Assembly (NCBI RefSeq): GCF_001456025.1
Contig: NZ_LMTZ01000099.1
Coordinates: forward strand, 57,717-121,716
Length of the DNA: 64,000 bases
From: Mastigocoleus testarum BC008
GTDB taxonomy: Bacteria > Cyanobacteriota > Cyanobacteriia > Cyanobacteriales > Nostocaceae
Reading direction: 5' to 3'
Shown here: one piece after another, positions 6,341-15,520 of the stretch
Layout: each line of letters opens with the position of its first letter
How positions within the stretch are numbered: the first letter of the stretch is position 1
Notes under the pieces: generated by a model
Databases searched by the model: none
Seen by the model: the letters and a program-made list of their open reading frames with translations, nothing else
What the model was told of the DNA's origin: nothing
Position numbers and translations under genes: made by a program

Positions 6341-6829
6341 GTGGCACTCATTCATTGGCAGCCTTTCCAAGAAATGGAGGCTTTGCGAAGAGATATGAAT
6401 CGTTTATTTGATAGTCTATCTGCAACACAAGAGCAAAGCATGATGCAGCAAATGACATTTTTACCTGCTGCAGAGATGGAAGAAACCGAGAATACAATTA
6501 ATTTAAAGTTAGAAATTCCTGGTGTGGAAGCTAAGGACTTGGATGTACAAGTTACCAAAGAAGCTGTAATAATTAACGGCGAACGCAAATCAGAATCGAA
6601 TTCGAAGCAGAATGGTGTAACTCGCTCTGAGTTCCGTTACGGTATGTTTAGTCGCACTATTCCTTTACCAAACTGGGTAGATAATACGAATGTTAAAGGT
6701 AATTATAAAAACGGTATTTTGAAGTTAGAACTACCTAAAACTGAAAAACAAAATATTAAAGTTAGCAAAGTAAATATTAGTTCGGCTAGCTCGAGTAAAG
6801 ACTGTCAAGTTAACGTAGAAAATTGTTAG
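6341..6829 (+). CDS. hspA: small heat-shock protein Hsp20 (alpha-crystallin family)
   Basis: 162 aa. The GTG start is supported by an upstream GGAGGT. The alpha-crystallin domain spans about residues 45-145: LKLEIPGVEAKDLDVQVTKE, then FRYGMFSRTIPLP, then YKNGILKLELPK. The N-terminal part begins IHWQPFQEMEALRRDMNRLF, typical of bacterial class A proteins. Hsp20 is an ATP-independent holdase that keeps unfolding proteins soluble and associates with thylakoids in cyanobacteria under heat. No CIRCE element is seen upstream. A second Hsp20 gene lies at 33652-34104. Confidence 0.95.
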   Translation: MALIHWQPFQEMEALRRDMNRLFDSLSATQEQSMMQQMTFLPAAEMEETENTINLKLEIPGVEAKDLDVQVTKEAVIINGERKSESNSKQNGVTRSEFRYGMFSRTIPLPNWVDNTNVKGNYKNGILKLELPKTEKQNIKVSKVNISSASSSKDCQVNVENC

Positions 6830-7408
6830 TAATTGCCTCCCATGAAGACGTAAAATATAAAGTGTCACATACGATTAAATATTCATAATTGTGGCTAAGG
6901 TTACTCTGTGCTAATAGCTTTATGCACGATTACGTGTATTTTTCAAAACAATTTCTTTCAAAACAATTTCTTTCAAAATATTTGCTTTTGGGGTATTTGC
7001 TTTCAAAATATTTAGCGATCGCACAATAACTCCCTTTGCACAATAACTCCCTTCCCCGTGTAACATTAGTTATTTGATTTCTATCTTTATATTCAGACAC
7101 TTGGATTTATTTTAATCGGTATTATTGGGAGGCTAAGGGAGTAGCAATTCTTGGAGAAAAAACAATACTACGAAAAGCTTCGGTGAGGAAGTAATTAAGG
7201 GTGAGCGATGGGGGATTGGAAGTTTTAAATACTAGAAGTTTTGAATTCTAAAAGTTTTGAATTCTAAAAGTTTTGAATCACTTAATTAACAGTCTCTAAT
7301 TTACAAATCCTTTTCTCTCATCTGTATTTTCCTCTTTTTCCACTCCCCCCAGCTTCCCTTACTTATGCGGATATCGCCTTCCCCCTCACGACTTCCTTTC
7401 TAAAAAAC
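6830..7408. other. intergenic region with short direct repeats
   Basis: No gene is supported in these 580 bases. Short tandem repeats occur: TTTCAAAACAATTTC twice near 6945-6980, and TCTAAAAGTTTTGAAT about three times near 7230-7275. A HIP1-like GCGATCGCA lies near 7016. They resemble the replication-slippage repeats seen elsewhere in the window. Confidence 0.5.
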
Positions 7409-8203
7409 ATGGTTGCTTTGGTTTCAGTACTTATCGCTATTAGCTTATCCCTACTTATCACTCGCACTGCAACCGAGGCGCTTGCTTTGACCGGACTCTC
7501 ACGTCCTGCAGCTGCATTTCAAGCACGTTCGGCGTTTACTGGTTCTGGTTTCACTACTGATGAGTCAGAAAAAGTTATGAACCATCCAGTGCGACGCCGT
7601 ATCATTATGTGGTTGATGTTCTTTGGAAATGCCGGTATTATCACTGTTATTTCTTCCTTAGTACTGACTTTTATTTCCACTGCTGGTTTTGATGAATGGC
7701 TACCTCGCTTATTGCTACTTTTACTTGGAATTGGATTTTTGTGGATAGTGGCGACTAACTATACTTTTAACCGCTTTTTAACCCGTTGGGTAAGAGTAGC
7801 TTTGAAGCGTTGGACCGATCTAGATGTGCGAGATTATGCCAGCTTATTACACCTCAAGGGTGATTATCAGGTCATGGAAATGGAGGTAAAAGCGGGGGAT
7901 TGGCTCGCAAATAAAAGACTTGAAGAACTGCATTTGCGGGACGAAGGTATTGTTATTTTGGGTATCGAGCGACAAGACGAAACTTATATTGGCGCACCCC
8001 ATGCTTCAACCTGTATTTCTCCGGGCGATTCACTTATTCTTTATGGACGCAAATCAGGTTTAACGGAATTGGACAGCCGCGATGCTGGTATAGTAGGGGA
8101 AAGAGCGCATCAAGATGCGATCGCAGTGCAACAAAAAATTGAGCAAGAACAAGATAGTCAAGATATTTTTTCTCAAAAACAGAATCATCAAATTCAGAGT
8201 TGA
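7409..8203 (+). CDS. membrane protein with TrkA-C (RCK-C) domain
   Basis: 264 aa. Hydrophobic segments lie at about residues 2-18, 68-90 and 98-116, giving a small membrane domain with a TrkH-like region (FTGSGFTTDES). The C-terminal part (about 150-225: MEMEVKAGDWLANKRLEEL, then GIVILGIER, then GDSLILYGR) matches a TrkA-C/RCK-C ligand-binding domain, used to gate K+ and other ion transporters. A tail of charged residues follows. It may be a regulator or subunit of an ion transporter; the substrate cannot be told from sequence. The convergent neighbour queA begins 28 bases after the stop. Confidence 0.8.
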   Translation: MVALVSVLIAISLSLLITRTATEALALTGLSRPAAAFQARSAFTGSGFTTDESEKVMNHPVRRRIIMWLMFFGNAGIITVISSLVLTFISTAGFDEWLPRLLLLLLGIGFLWIVATNYTFNRFLTRWVRVALKRWTDLDVRDYASLLHLKGDYQVMEMEVKAGDWLANKRLEELHLRDEGIVILGIERQDETYIGAPHASTCISPGDSLILYGRKSGLTELDSRDAGIVGERAHQDAIAVQQKIEQEQDSQDIFSQKQNHQIQS

Positions 8204-8231
8204 GGTAGTTGACTATCCTAGTCTTTATTAT

Positions 8232-9377
8232 TTATTCCTTACTTACGTACGGCAAAATCAACATCGCATCACCAAAGGAATAAAAACGATATTTCAATGC
8301 GATCGCTTCTTGATAAACATCTAGTAATCTCTGTCTACCAATTAAAGCACTAACCATCATCATTAAACTCGAACGCGGTAAGTGAAAGTTAGTAATTAAA
8401 CCGTCGATCGCCTGCCACTTATAACCCGGATAAATAAAGATATCAGTTTTTCCCGTGAATGGTTGAATTTCACCACCAATTGCAGCACCTTCCAAAGAAC
8501 GGGCGACGGTCGTCCCCACGGCGATTACCCGACCCCCAGCAGCTTTTGTCTGACGAATTTTCTCTACTGTTTCCCTAGGAACATCAATCCATTCTTCATG
8601 CATTTTATGGGTAGTAACATTCTCTACCTCTACCGGACGAAAGGTACCCACACCAACATGAAGAGTAACAAAGGAGCTACCTATCCCTTTTTGCGATAAC
8701 TTTTCTAAAAGCTCTGGTGTAAAGTGTAATCCAGCAGTTGGTGCAGCTACAGCCCCTGGATTTTTTGCATAAACAGTTTGATATTGCTCGCTGGCTGCTT
8801 TTGTATCAGTAATATAAGGAGGAAATGGAACTTCACCAAACTTATCCAAACATTGCAGTAATGAAACATCAGAAGGTAGGTCAAATTGTAACAAGCGTCC
8901 TCCGGTAGCTTCATCTGTTTCGAGGACTTTAGCTGTTAAAGAATTAGGAAAAGTTCCCCCTCCATTTTCCGGTTGATTTCCACCTGTAGTAAAAATAATT
9001 TTTGTTCCTAGCTTAAAGCGTTTCCCCGGTTTAACCAAAGCTAACCAACAATTAGATTGTTGCTCTTGTAAAAGTAAGACTTCCACCTCCGCACCGGTAG
9101 ACTTGCGACCGTATAATCTTGCTGGGATAACCTGGGTATTATTCATGACTAATAAATCGCCAGGTTTCAATATTTCTGGCAGATCTCGGAAAATATAATG
9201 TCCGTTAGCTTTTTCCTCTTCTGCACTCAGGGTATTTACTAGTAATAACTTTGAACTATCTCTAGGTACTACGGGATTTTGAGCAATGAATTCGGGCGGC
9301 AATTCGTAATCATATCCTTGCAAATTAAAATCTAATTCGTGGTTTTCCCGTAGTAAATCAGGAGTGTGTTGCTGCAT
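8232..9377 (-). CDS. queA: S-adenosylmethionine:tRNA ribosyltransferase-isomerase QueA
   Basis: 381 aa, close to the family length. QueA transfers and isomerises the ribosyl part of SAM onto preQ1 in tRNA (wobble position 34 of GUN anticodons) to make epoxyqueuosine. Recognisable segments are YELPPEFIAQNPVVPRDSSK near the start, VMNNTQVIPARL, GAVAAPTAGLHFTPELLEKL in the centre, and FHLPRSSLMMMVSAL followed by YRFYSFGDAMLI at the end. Compared with most homologues there is a 15-20 residue N-terminal extension. It is transcribed alone. Confidence 0.95.
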   Translation of the reverse strand: MQQHTPDLLRENHELDFNLQGYDYELPPEFIAQNPVVPRDSSKLLLVNTLSAEEEKANGHYIFRDLPEILKPGDLLVMNNTQVIPARLYGRKSTGAEVEVLLLQEQQSNCWLALVKPGKRFKLGTKIIFTTGGNQPENGGGTFPNSLTAKVLETDEATGGRLLQFDLPSDVSLLQCLDKFGEVPFPPYITDTKAASEQYQTVYAKNPGAVAAPTAGLHFTPELLEKLSQKGIGSSFVTLHVGVGTFRPVEVENVTTHKMHEEWIDVPRETVEKIRQTKAAGGRVIAVGTTVARSLEGAAIGGEIQPFTGKTDIFIYPGYKWQAIDGLITNFHLPRSSLMMMVSALIGRQRLLDVYQEAIALKYRFYSFGDAMLILPYVSKE

Positions 9378-9561
9378 TTATTTGAAAATTTTATGGAATA
9401 GTGGGTACTTCAGCTTTTCTTCGTCAATGCATTATCTCGGGTTATCCCTTAGTTGCATCCATAGATTTTCGGATTAATACCATTAAGTATCACGTAAATA
9501 CAATTATAAAAATTGGGTAAAACTCCCCATCAAAAAACGGGGACATTTACCCTACCGGTTC

Positions 9562-10008
9562 ATGGGGTTGATTGAGGAATATATAAATGTAGGATTGGCT
9601 TTGATCCCTAGTACCAAGATGGAATATTTGTATTACCTGGCTAACGCCAGTCTCTCTTTGAGGGTAGTTCAATTCTTGCATTCCAGACCTGAGATACCCG
9701 TTGCTTTCATCACTGTTATTCATCAAATAGATGGTTGGGTGGTTAGAATTAAGCTCAGACGTGAAATCTCGGTCGATGAAGATCGCAATTTTAGGGCATT
9801 CTTAAATGAATTAGGAATTACCTATGAGCCACCAATGCGCGTGCAAATGGCACTTTGGAGTTTAGAAACAGGACAATGTCCTGTTGATGTAATGCGTCGT
9901 TACCAAGTGGCGGTTGTGTCACACGGCAGTCCAGAAAAAGAAGAAATTGAAGCATTCAGGCAGCAATTTGTACGAGGATTGGGATATTGCCCAGAGACAT
10001 TAGCATGA
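9562..10008 (+). CDS. conserved cyanobacterial hypothetical protein (148 aa)
   Basis: Soluble protein of mixed alpha/beta pattern; no motif I can assign. It starts MGLIEEYINVGLALIP and ends in an acidic helix EKEEIEAFRQQFVRGLGY. An in-frame ATG at 9619 (residue 20, MEYLYYL) is an alternative start. The even composition and cyanobacterial style suggest a real gene. It stands alone between queA (divergent) and yraN (convergent). Confidence 0.65.
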   Translation: MGLIEEYINVGLALIPSTKMEYLYYLANASLSLRVVQFLHSRPEIPVAFITVIHQIDGWVVRIKLRREISVDEDRNFRAFLNELGITYEPPMRVQMALWSLETGQCPVDVMRRYQVAVVSHGSPEKEEIEAFRQQFVRGLGYCPETLA

Positions 10009-10097
10009 TACCAGCACTTTTGACAAGTAGTAGCACGAGAATCATTGATGACTGGTAATTGGTAATTGGTAGTAGCAGAATTGTTTTCTGTTTTTGG

Positions 10098-10703
10098 TTA
10101 CTTGTTACCATTCATATCATCTATATTTAAATCAAATGCTCCTGGAATATATTCTTCTAAATTGAATTGATATTCTTGCGTTGACGAACTGGCTAGTACT
10201 TCCTTCCCAATGATTTTTTTGACTGTATGCTGATTTGGTTTTGGCTGAAATTTAACAATAGCCACATCAAATCGACATGGAAGATCCGCTAGATTTGAAT
10301 TTTGGGCTAAATAGATTTGGGCTGTGCGCCAAATTTTACCCTGTTTTCTTCGGTCGATTGCATTTCTTCCCCCCGCGTCCCAACTTCCTCGACTGCGAGT
10401 TTTGACTTCCACAAATGCTAATACGGAGTCATCAGGGTTCGCTCTGAAATTCTCAAGTTTATGGATGGGGTATTCTCGATTTTTTTGATTCTGTTCTGAT
10501 TTTGATTCTAATTCTGAATCTTCTAATTTTATTTTTATTTCCTCCCCATCTTTCTGCTGCAGAGCAACGATATCAATTTCTCCCCAGCGACAGCTCCACC
10601 GCTGGTTCAAAATTATCCACCCTGTGGATTGTAACCATTTGGCAACTAACTCTTCTCCTTTAGCGCCAATATCGGGATAATTATTGTATGAAAAACGGTT
10701 CAT
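10098..10703 (-). CDS. YraN/UPF0102 family endonuclease-like protein
   Basis: 201 aa. The family core is clear: GAKGEELVAKWLQSTGW, WGEIDIVA and FVEVKTRSRGSW, the last two holding the D and E-x-K of a PD-(D/E)XK nuclease fold. The protein is longer than the usual 120-130 aa because of a Lys/Glu-rich insert between the two motifs (residues 55-90) and a C-terminal extension. YraN proteins are predicted Holliday-junction-resolvase-like nucleases whose role is not settled. A heptamer repeat (TTGGTAA) relic lies just beyond its stop. Confidence 0.9.
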   Translation of the reverse strand: MNRFSYNNYPDIGAKGEELVAKWLQSTGWIILNQRWSCRWGEIDIVALQQKDGEEIKIKLEDSELESKSEQNQKNREYPIHKLENFRANPDDSVLAFVEVKTRSRGSWDAGGRNAIDRRKQGKIWRTAQIYLAQNSNLADLPCRFDVAIVKFQPKPNQHTVKKIIGKEVLASSSTQEYQFNLEEYIPGAFDLNIDDMNGNK

Positions 10704-10718
10704 TGGCTAAAAAATAGG

Positions 10719-11228
10719 ATGAATTCTTGGTTAAGTAAGCAAATTTGGCAAAGCATTATCGGCATATTACTTGGGGGAGTACTGTGCATCACTTTAATGT
10801 TCAGTGTTATTCCCAATGCTTTAGCAATTAACTATAACAATCGCAGTTTGATTGGAGAAGATTTTTCCAATCAAGATTTAACAGATTCGAGCTTCGATCA
10901 CGCTAATCTGCGCAATAGCAACTTCAGTCACTGTAATTTAGTTGGGGTTAGATTTTTTTCCGCAAATTTAGCTGCTGTAGATTTGACAGGTGCTGATTTG
11001 AGATTTGCTGATTTAGAATCAACCCGTTTGACAAAAACAAATTTAAATAATGCTTTACTAGAGGGAGCATTTCTAACCAACGCCATGTTTGATGGTGCGA
11101 CAATTGACGGGGCTGATTTTACTGACGTATTTTTACGTAGCGACATTCAAGCAAAATTATGCAAGGTAGCTAAAGGTACTAATAGTATTACAGGACGCGA
11201 TACGCGGGATACTTTGATGTGCCCGTAA
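10719..11228 (+). CDS. exported pentapeptide-repeat protein
   Basis: 169 aa. A signal peptide is likely: a hydrophobic stretch at about residues 11-35 ending in NALA. Pentapeptide repeats of A(D/N)LXX type follow (residues 47-140), for example FDHANLRNSNFSHCNLVG and DLTGADLRFADLESTRL. These build a right-handed beta-helix. In cyanobacteria many such proteins are lumenal or periplasmic with unknown function. The C-terminus has two Cys residues that could pair. It starts 15 bases from yraN, divergently. Confidence 0.9.
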   Translation: MNSWLSKQIWQSIIGILLGGVLCITLMFSVIPNALAINYNNRSLIGEDFSNQDLTDSSFDHANLRNSNFSHCNLVGVRFFSANLAAVDLTGADLRFADLESTRLTKTNLNNALLEGAFLTNAMFDGATIDGADFTDVFLRSDIQAKLCKVAKGTNSITGRDTRDTLMCP

Positions 11229-11257
11229 TCATCTTTGATGAATTATGTCTCAATCAG

Positions 11258-11293
11258 AGGGCTTATCCTATTTTTTACTACGGGATAAGCCCT
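11258..11293 (+). terminator. hairpin after the pentapeptide gene
   Basis: AGGGCTTATCC (11258-11268) is exactly mirrored by GGATAAGCCCT (11283-11293), giving an 11-bp stem 30 bases after the stop codon. There is no T-tract after it, so it may be a factor-dependent or attenuating end. Confidence 0.6.
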
Positions 11294-11773
11294 TGGAGTA
11301 ATGATATGGTGCTACGCGCAAGTTATATACACTAAGTCCGGGTTAATTCCCCTTTTTAGAATGAGAGAGGGAGGTGTGGGAAGTGTGGGGGGAAATCCCA
11401 AAAAGTATAAAGGGGTTTAAAAATCGGATTTGGTATTAAAAGTTAAAACAGACCGCGCCTGTAGGGCGACCAAAAGTCAAAATTAAAAATAATACATGAA
11501 AAAATATTTACTTTTGATTACATAAGTAAAATCCTAGAAATATAACTTGATTACAATGGGAACAATTCTTAATTAATAATGTAGTTAATTTAGCTAGAAT
11601 AAATATTAGAAGCAAGACTAATCAAACTCTTTTTATCAACTAAAGCTGTAAAGTTAAAGTTCTACAGCTAGAGCAAGTGTCGAAGTTTGAGAATCGAAGC
11701 TATTTGGTTAATCATAGCCCTTGAAAGGAGTTAGTTAGCTTCTTGCATATTCTCCAAAAGTGAGGCAAAAACA
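11294..11773. other. intergenic region
   Basis: 480 bases without a clear gene. It includes a short 'gaccgcgcctgtagggcgacc' type palindromic repeat (near 11450) of the kind seen again near 37570. The last 150 bases probably hold the promoter of the small membrane protein gene. Confidence 0.45.
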
Positions 11774-11926
11774 ATGAAACAGATGGTTTGGCAACCTGAA
11801 GAGCGAGACGAAAGAGTAAATCAATATCTAGACAAAATTAATCACGCTCCTTATCAAAGCATTGTCGCAATTTCAATTGTAGCCTTTTGTTTGTTTACTG
11901 CTGCAATATTAATTGGTATTTTTTAG
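11774..11926 (+). CDS. small single-pass membrane protein (50 aa)
   Basis: ATG follows a GTGAGG ribosome-binding site. The product has a charged N-terminal half (MKQMVWQPEERDERVNQYLD) and one C-terminal transmembrane helix (SIVAISIVAFCLFTAAILIG). It has the size and layout of small thylakoid or regulatory membrane proteins of cyanobacteria, but I do not recognise it as a named one. It stands alone. Confidence 0.55.
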   Translation: MKQMVWQPEERDERVNQYLDKINHAPYQSIVAISIVAFCLFTAAILIGIF

Positions 11927-12246
11927 AACAAAGCTAATATTAATCACACCAAAAACTCAGATAAAACATTTTTGTTCAACACTTTATTTTTGGTTCATAA
12001 TTTCTGACTCATGCTTGCAAGCTAATAACTGCAGGTAATTAATTCTAAGCTAAAAATTCCCCAAGTCTAAACTTTTCTTGGTCTAAATAATTTAGACTCA
12101 AATGACTATCAAATCAAATAGTTTTCAACCTCAGAAATATTTCAGAACCAAAAGAACCATATCTAGTAAGAAATTATCCCACACCAAGCTTTTAACGGTT
12201 GATGATTAACTTTCAACTGTAATTGACAAAGGTGGGATATTTTCGA
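11927..12246. other. intergenic region
   Basis: 320 AT-rich bases between two convergent genes; nothing recognisable. Confidence 0.4.
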
Positions 12247-13914
12247 TCATTTAACTGGTAATTTAATATCAAAGATAAAAGGTTCATTGGGGTTGGCGAT
12301 AATTTTCAGAGAACCACCATGTCTTTCAGAAATAATTTGATAACTACTTAAGAGCCCTATATCCATTTCTTCTGTAATTGATTGGTTATGACAAAATTCT
12401 TCAAATTGTTTTATTTGTGGGAGTTTTGATAAACAGGAACCATTATTTTTAATATTTATTTGAACAAATTTAGAATATTTAAGACTTGTTTCGATTGAAA
12501 TTTGAGGATACCAATCCCAATTGTCGGGATTCATATTCACTTTTGCTAAGTCTTCCTTGCTAGGTACATCATCTAGCATGTCTATCCCATAAGTGAGAAG
12601 ATTCATAAATACCTGATTCAATAAATCTGGATAACATTCAACATGGGGAATATCTTTATAATTTTTGACTACTTTAATTTTGGGACGCTTGGAATTTTTT
12701 CCAAGACGGTAGCTCATTAAAACTAAAATATTGTCTATAGTTTCGTTAATATCTATAGTTTTTGTTTGAGATTCTTCAAAACCAGAAAATACTTTGAGAG
12801 CTAACATTAATTTCATAATTCTCTGGAGCGAGTTTTTGAAGGATAGATTTATTTTTTCAATATCTTTGCTATAAAAATTTAGATCAATATCTTCTTCAAA
12901 TTCTTTTATGTATTGAGGTAATTCAGTAAATTCATTTTTATACAAATTTACAAGTTCTAACAAATTTTTAAAGTAATCTTCTATATGCTTAACATTGGCA
13001 TATAAGATATTAATTGGGTTATTAATCTCATGAACCACGCCAGCATAAATTTGATCGATAAAAGTTACTGTTTCTTTTTGAATTAGTAGCGCTTGGGTTC
13101 GTCGAGATTTTTTCAAGGTTTGAATTAATTCCTCAGAACGTTGTCTTTCTTCAAGCTCTGCTTGATGAGCTTGTTTGCGTTGATAAATTTCTTGCCAAAT
13201 TTGTTTATACATTGATTCAAAAGCAGTAATCACCTCACCTAATTCATCTTTTCGTCGCATTTTAATAGAATAAAAATTAGAGTAGGGATTATCTTGACGA
13301 ACAGCTTTTGCAGCAGTTAACAAGTCATCACGCAAATATAAGATTGGTCGAACACAAATACGGCTAATCACAAACATGCTAGCCAAGGTAATAACTATGG
13401 AAATTAAAATTACTAAGCCAATAATTCTAACGGTGTAAGCTGATAATTCATCTTGAATTGGTATGCCATCATAACGCAGTACAATCCATAAAGGTTGCTC
13501 GTTTTGAGCAAAATAAATTGCAGTGTCGTAACCTCCCTGAGAGGATTTTGGCGATAAACGGGATTTTTTTTCTTGCTTTAATATTTGGAAGTTTATATTC
13601 GGGTTATCCCCGATTGCAGCTAAAACTTTCCCATCTTCTCGATAAATTTTTCCCCCGCTGATGATAGATTCCTGCTGAAGATTTGTTAACAATTTATTCG
13701 CAATATTTGAATTGATAGATGCTGTTTCTGAAAAAGCTACCTTAACTGCAGTTTGAGAAATTCGCTGTAGATCGGTCAGGATTAATTTTTGGCGATTGAG
13801 GTATGAGGGAATAAAGATAATAGTCTCAATAATCAAAAGACTACAAAATATCCACAGTGTAATTTTTTTGGATAGCTGCGTATTAAAGTTTTGAGATGAA
13901 AACCAATTAAACAT
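12247..13914 (-). CDS. membrane sensor histidine-kinase-like protein with degenerate ATPase domain
   Basis: 555 aa. One transmembrane helix near residue 20-35, a periplasmic sensor region (about 40-155), a second helix (about 163-185), a HAMP-like linker and coiled coil (190-275), then an H-box VVHEINNPINILY with the phosphoacceptor His. The N-box NQVFMNLLTYGIDML is recognisable. The D-box reads INIKNNGSC rather than DNGxG, and the G2 region reads DIGLLSSYQIISERHGG rather than GTGLGLS. ATP binding is therefore doubtful. The dimerisation and ATPase parts resemble those of the intact kinase at 49162-50469. It may be a pseudokinase that forms heterodimers or acts as a phosphatase (inference). 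Confidence 0.8.
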   Translation of the reverse strand: MFNWFSSQNFNTQLSKKITLWIFCSLLIIETIIFIPSYLNRQKLILTDLQRISQTAVKVAFSETASINSNIANKLLTNLQQESIISGGKIYREDGKVLAAIGDNPNINFQILKQEKKSRLSPKSSQGGYDTAIYFAQNEQPLWIVLRYDGIPIQDELSAYTVRIIGLVILISIVITLASMFVISRICVRPILYLRDDLLTAAKAVRQDNPYSNFYSIKMRRKDELGEVITAFESMYKQIWQEIYQRKQAHQAELEERQRSEELIQTLKKSRRTQALLIQKETVTFIDQIYAGVVHEINNPINILYANVKHIEDYFKNLLELVNLYKNEFTELPQYIKEFEEDIDLNFYSKDIEKINLSFKNSLQRIMKLMLALKVFSGFEESQTKTIDINETIDNILVLMSYRLGKNSKRPKIKVVKNYKDIPHVECYPDLLNQVFMNLLTYGIDMLDDVPSKEDLAKVNMNPDNWDWYPQISIETSLKYSKFVQINIKNNGSCLSKLPQIKQFEEFCHNQSITEEMDIGLLSSYQIISERHGGSLKIIANPNEPFIFDIKLPVK

Positions 13915-14217
13915 CTTTTAAAAAAACAATCTTTAATCAGTTATAATTCCAAAAATAGTTAATAGACTACACTTAAAAGTATTTTTGTAATAGTTCAAAT
14001 AAATCAAGTAAAATTACGGTTGCAAATGAATTTATATACAGATATATGAAATTTTTAGCAAGTATAAATTCGGTGTTAGATAACACAAAAAATTAGGAAT
14101 TATAGGCACCCAGTTTCTTAACAAAAAGCTTTAATTCCCTGTATTTACTGTTTCCTATTCCCTGTTCTCTCTTAAAATATATTTTCTTCCAGTCAAATAT
14201 ATCTTCTTTCGGTCAAA
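13915..14217. other. intergenic region
   Basis: 300 AT-rich bases containing the presumed promoter of the sensor gene; nothing else seen. Confidence 0.4.
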
Positions 14218-15183
14218 TTAAACTAAAGACAAAAAAGTACATTCCCAAACAAGGCGCGGTTGAGCATAACAACGTAAAGCTTTCTTCGCTTTTTCTAGCT
14301 CTTGGACGACATTTGCTTGACGTAGATGATTCCAATAAGTTTGCTGTAGGTAGTCAGCTAACCATAATTGGGCTTCGGTATCTAATTCTTTATCTACTTT
14401 TTTGGCTAACTCTAGGGCGTTACGATAGGTTTTGGGAGGTTGACTAACAATTTGCAGTAATTCGGAAGGGATTGTTTGTAATTGTTGGTAGGAGTTTATC
14501 GCCTCACCGGGACTACCAGCTGCAACATTTAATATGGTTGGATATTGTAAAATTTCTTGATTTCCGGTTTTTTTGAGTACTTCAGCCATCGCGTCTGTAT
14601 TTAAACGGACGAAGGAAATTTTTTGACAGCGCGATACTAAAGTTGAAAGAATTGAATCTGGTGAAGGTGCAATTAAAATTAAGGTTGCTTTTCCCGGTTC
14701 CTCCAAGGTTTTAAGTAAAGCATTTGCTGCAGCTTCCGCCATTGTTTCAGCTTGTTCTAGTACTACTATATTCCTTGAGGCTTCCAGGGGTGGACGTCCG
14801 AGAAACTCGGTAATTGCTCGGACTTGTTCGAGACGAATTGCAGGTGGTGCTTTGCGTTTGAGTCCTTTTTCTGCAGCTTGGGTTGGTGTTAATAGCTGTC
14901 CTTGGTGTTGGTAGGTTGGTTCTACCCACAAAACATCTGGGTGATTACCTTTTTGTAATTTGGTTTGAATAATTTTGATCGCATCGGGTCTGGAAGCTCG
15001 TTCTGTCAGGGTATGGGTAAATATCAATTCAATAAAGCCCCTTGCAGCTAAACTTCTTCCCACTCCATCCGCACCCGCAAACAAATAAGCCGGGGCGATT
15101 CGGTTTTGCATTACGGCTTGTGTGAGTAATTCAATTGCTTGTGGTTGTCCGATCAGGGAGCTAAATGGGGTGGACGATGTCAT
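14218..15183 (-). CDS. holB: DNA polymerase III delta' subunit
   Basis: 321 aa. The clamp-loader AAA+ fold is evident: FSSLIGQPQAIELLTQAV, a P-loop-like LFAGADGVGRSLAARGF, a DVLWVEP strand, ANALLKTLEEPG (DnaX-box region) and SRCQKISF (sensor 1 SRC motif). In the P-loop the usual G-K-[ST] is G-R-S, as in many delta' subunits that do not hydrolyse ATP. In cyanobacteria holB usually lies next to tmk; here tmk is 18 kb away at 32758 with the CRISPR region in between, suggesting that the CRISPR block was inserted (inference). Confidence 0.92.
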   Translation of the reverse strand: MTSSTPFSSLIGQPQAIELLTQAVMQNRIAPAYLFAGADGVGRSLAARGFIELIFTHTLTERASRPDAIKIIQTKLQKGNHPDVLWVEPTYQHQGQLLTPTQAAEKGLKRKAPPAIRLEQVRAITEFLGRPPLEASRNIVVLEQAETMAEAAANALLKTLEEPGKATLILIAPSPDSILSTLVSRCQKISFVRLNTDAMAEVLKKTGNQEILQYPTILNVAAGSPGEAINSYQQLQTIPSELLQIVSQPPKTYRNALELAKKVDKELDTEAQLWLADYLQQTYWNHLRQANVVQELEKAKKALRCYAQPRLVWECTFLSLV

Positions 15184-15313
15184 CTCATTTTTATTGATGA
15201 TAAAGGCAGATAATGGGAGACTTTATATTAAAGTTGCTGCGCGATCGCATTGTACTTTATTATTTAAATGCTCGACAGAAGGAATTACTTTCCAGTATGA
15301 TATTGACATTAGC

Positions 15314-15520
15314 TTGATGTTTGGCAAACCGAAGCGGGGGTCAAAACCTGGGGGGTTCTGCCAAAATCGCCGGAACCTTGACAATTAAATAGTTACAGCG
15401 TTTTGGTTATTGGATTAAATGATAATTTGTTTCAATAAGAGTGGCTGAAATGATGCTATTTTTGAGGTCTGCCAAAATTGATTGTGGAATCCTTGCTCTG
15501 TAAGGGTTTTGGGCGGCGGA
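15314..15520 (+). promoter_or_regulatory. CRISPR leader 1
   Basis: 207 bases immediately before the first repeat, nearly identical (about four substitutions) to 31140-31346. It includes GCGGGGGTCAAAACCTGGGG and CTGCCAAAATCGCCGGAACC blocks and should hold the array promoter and spacer-acquisition signals. Confidence 0.85.
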
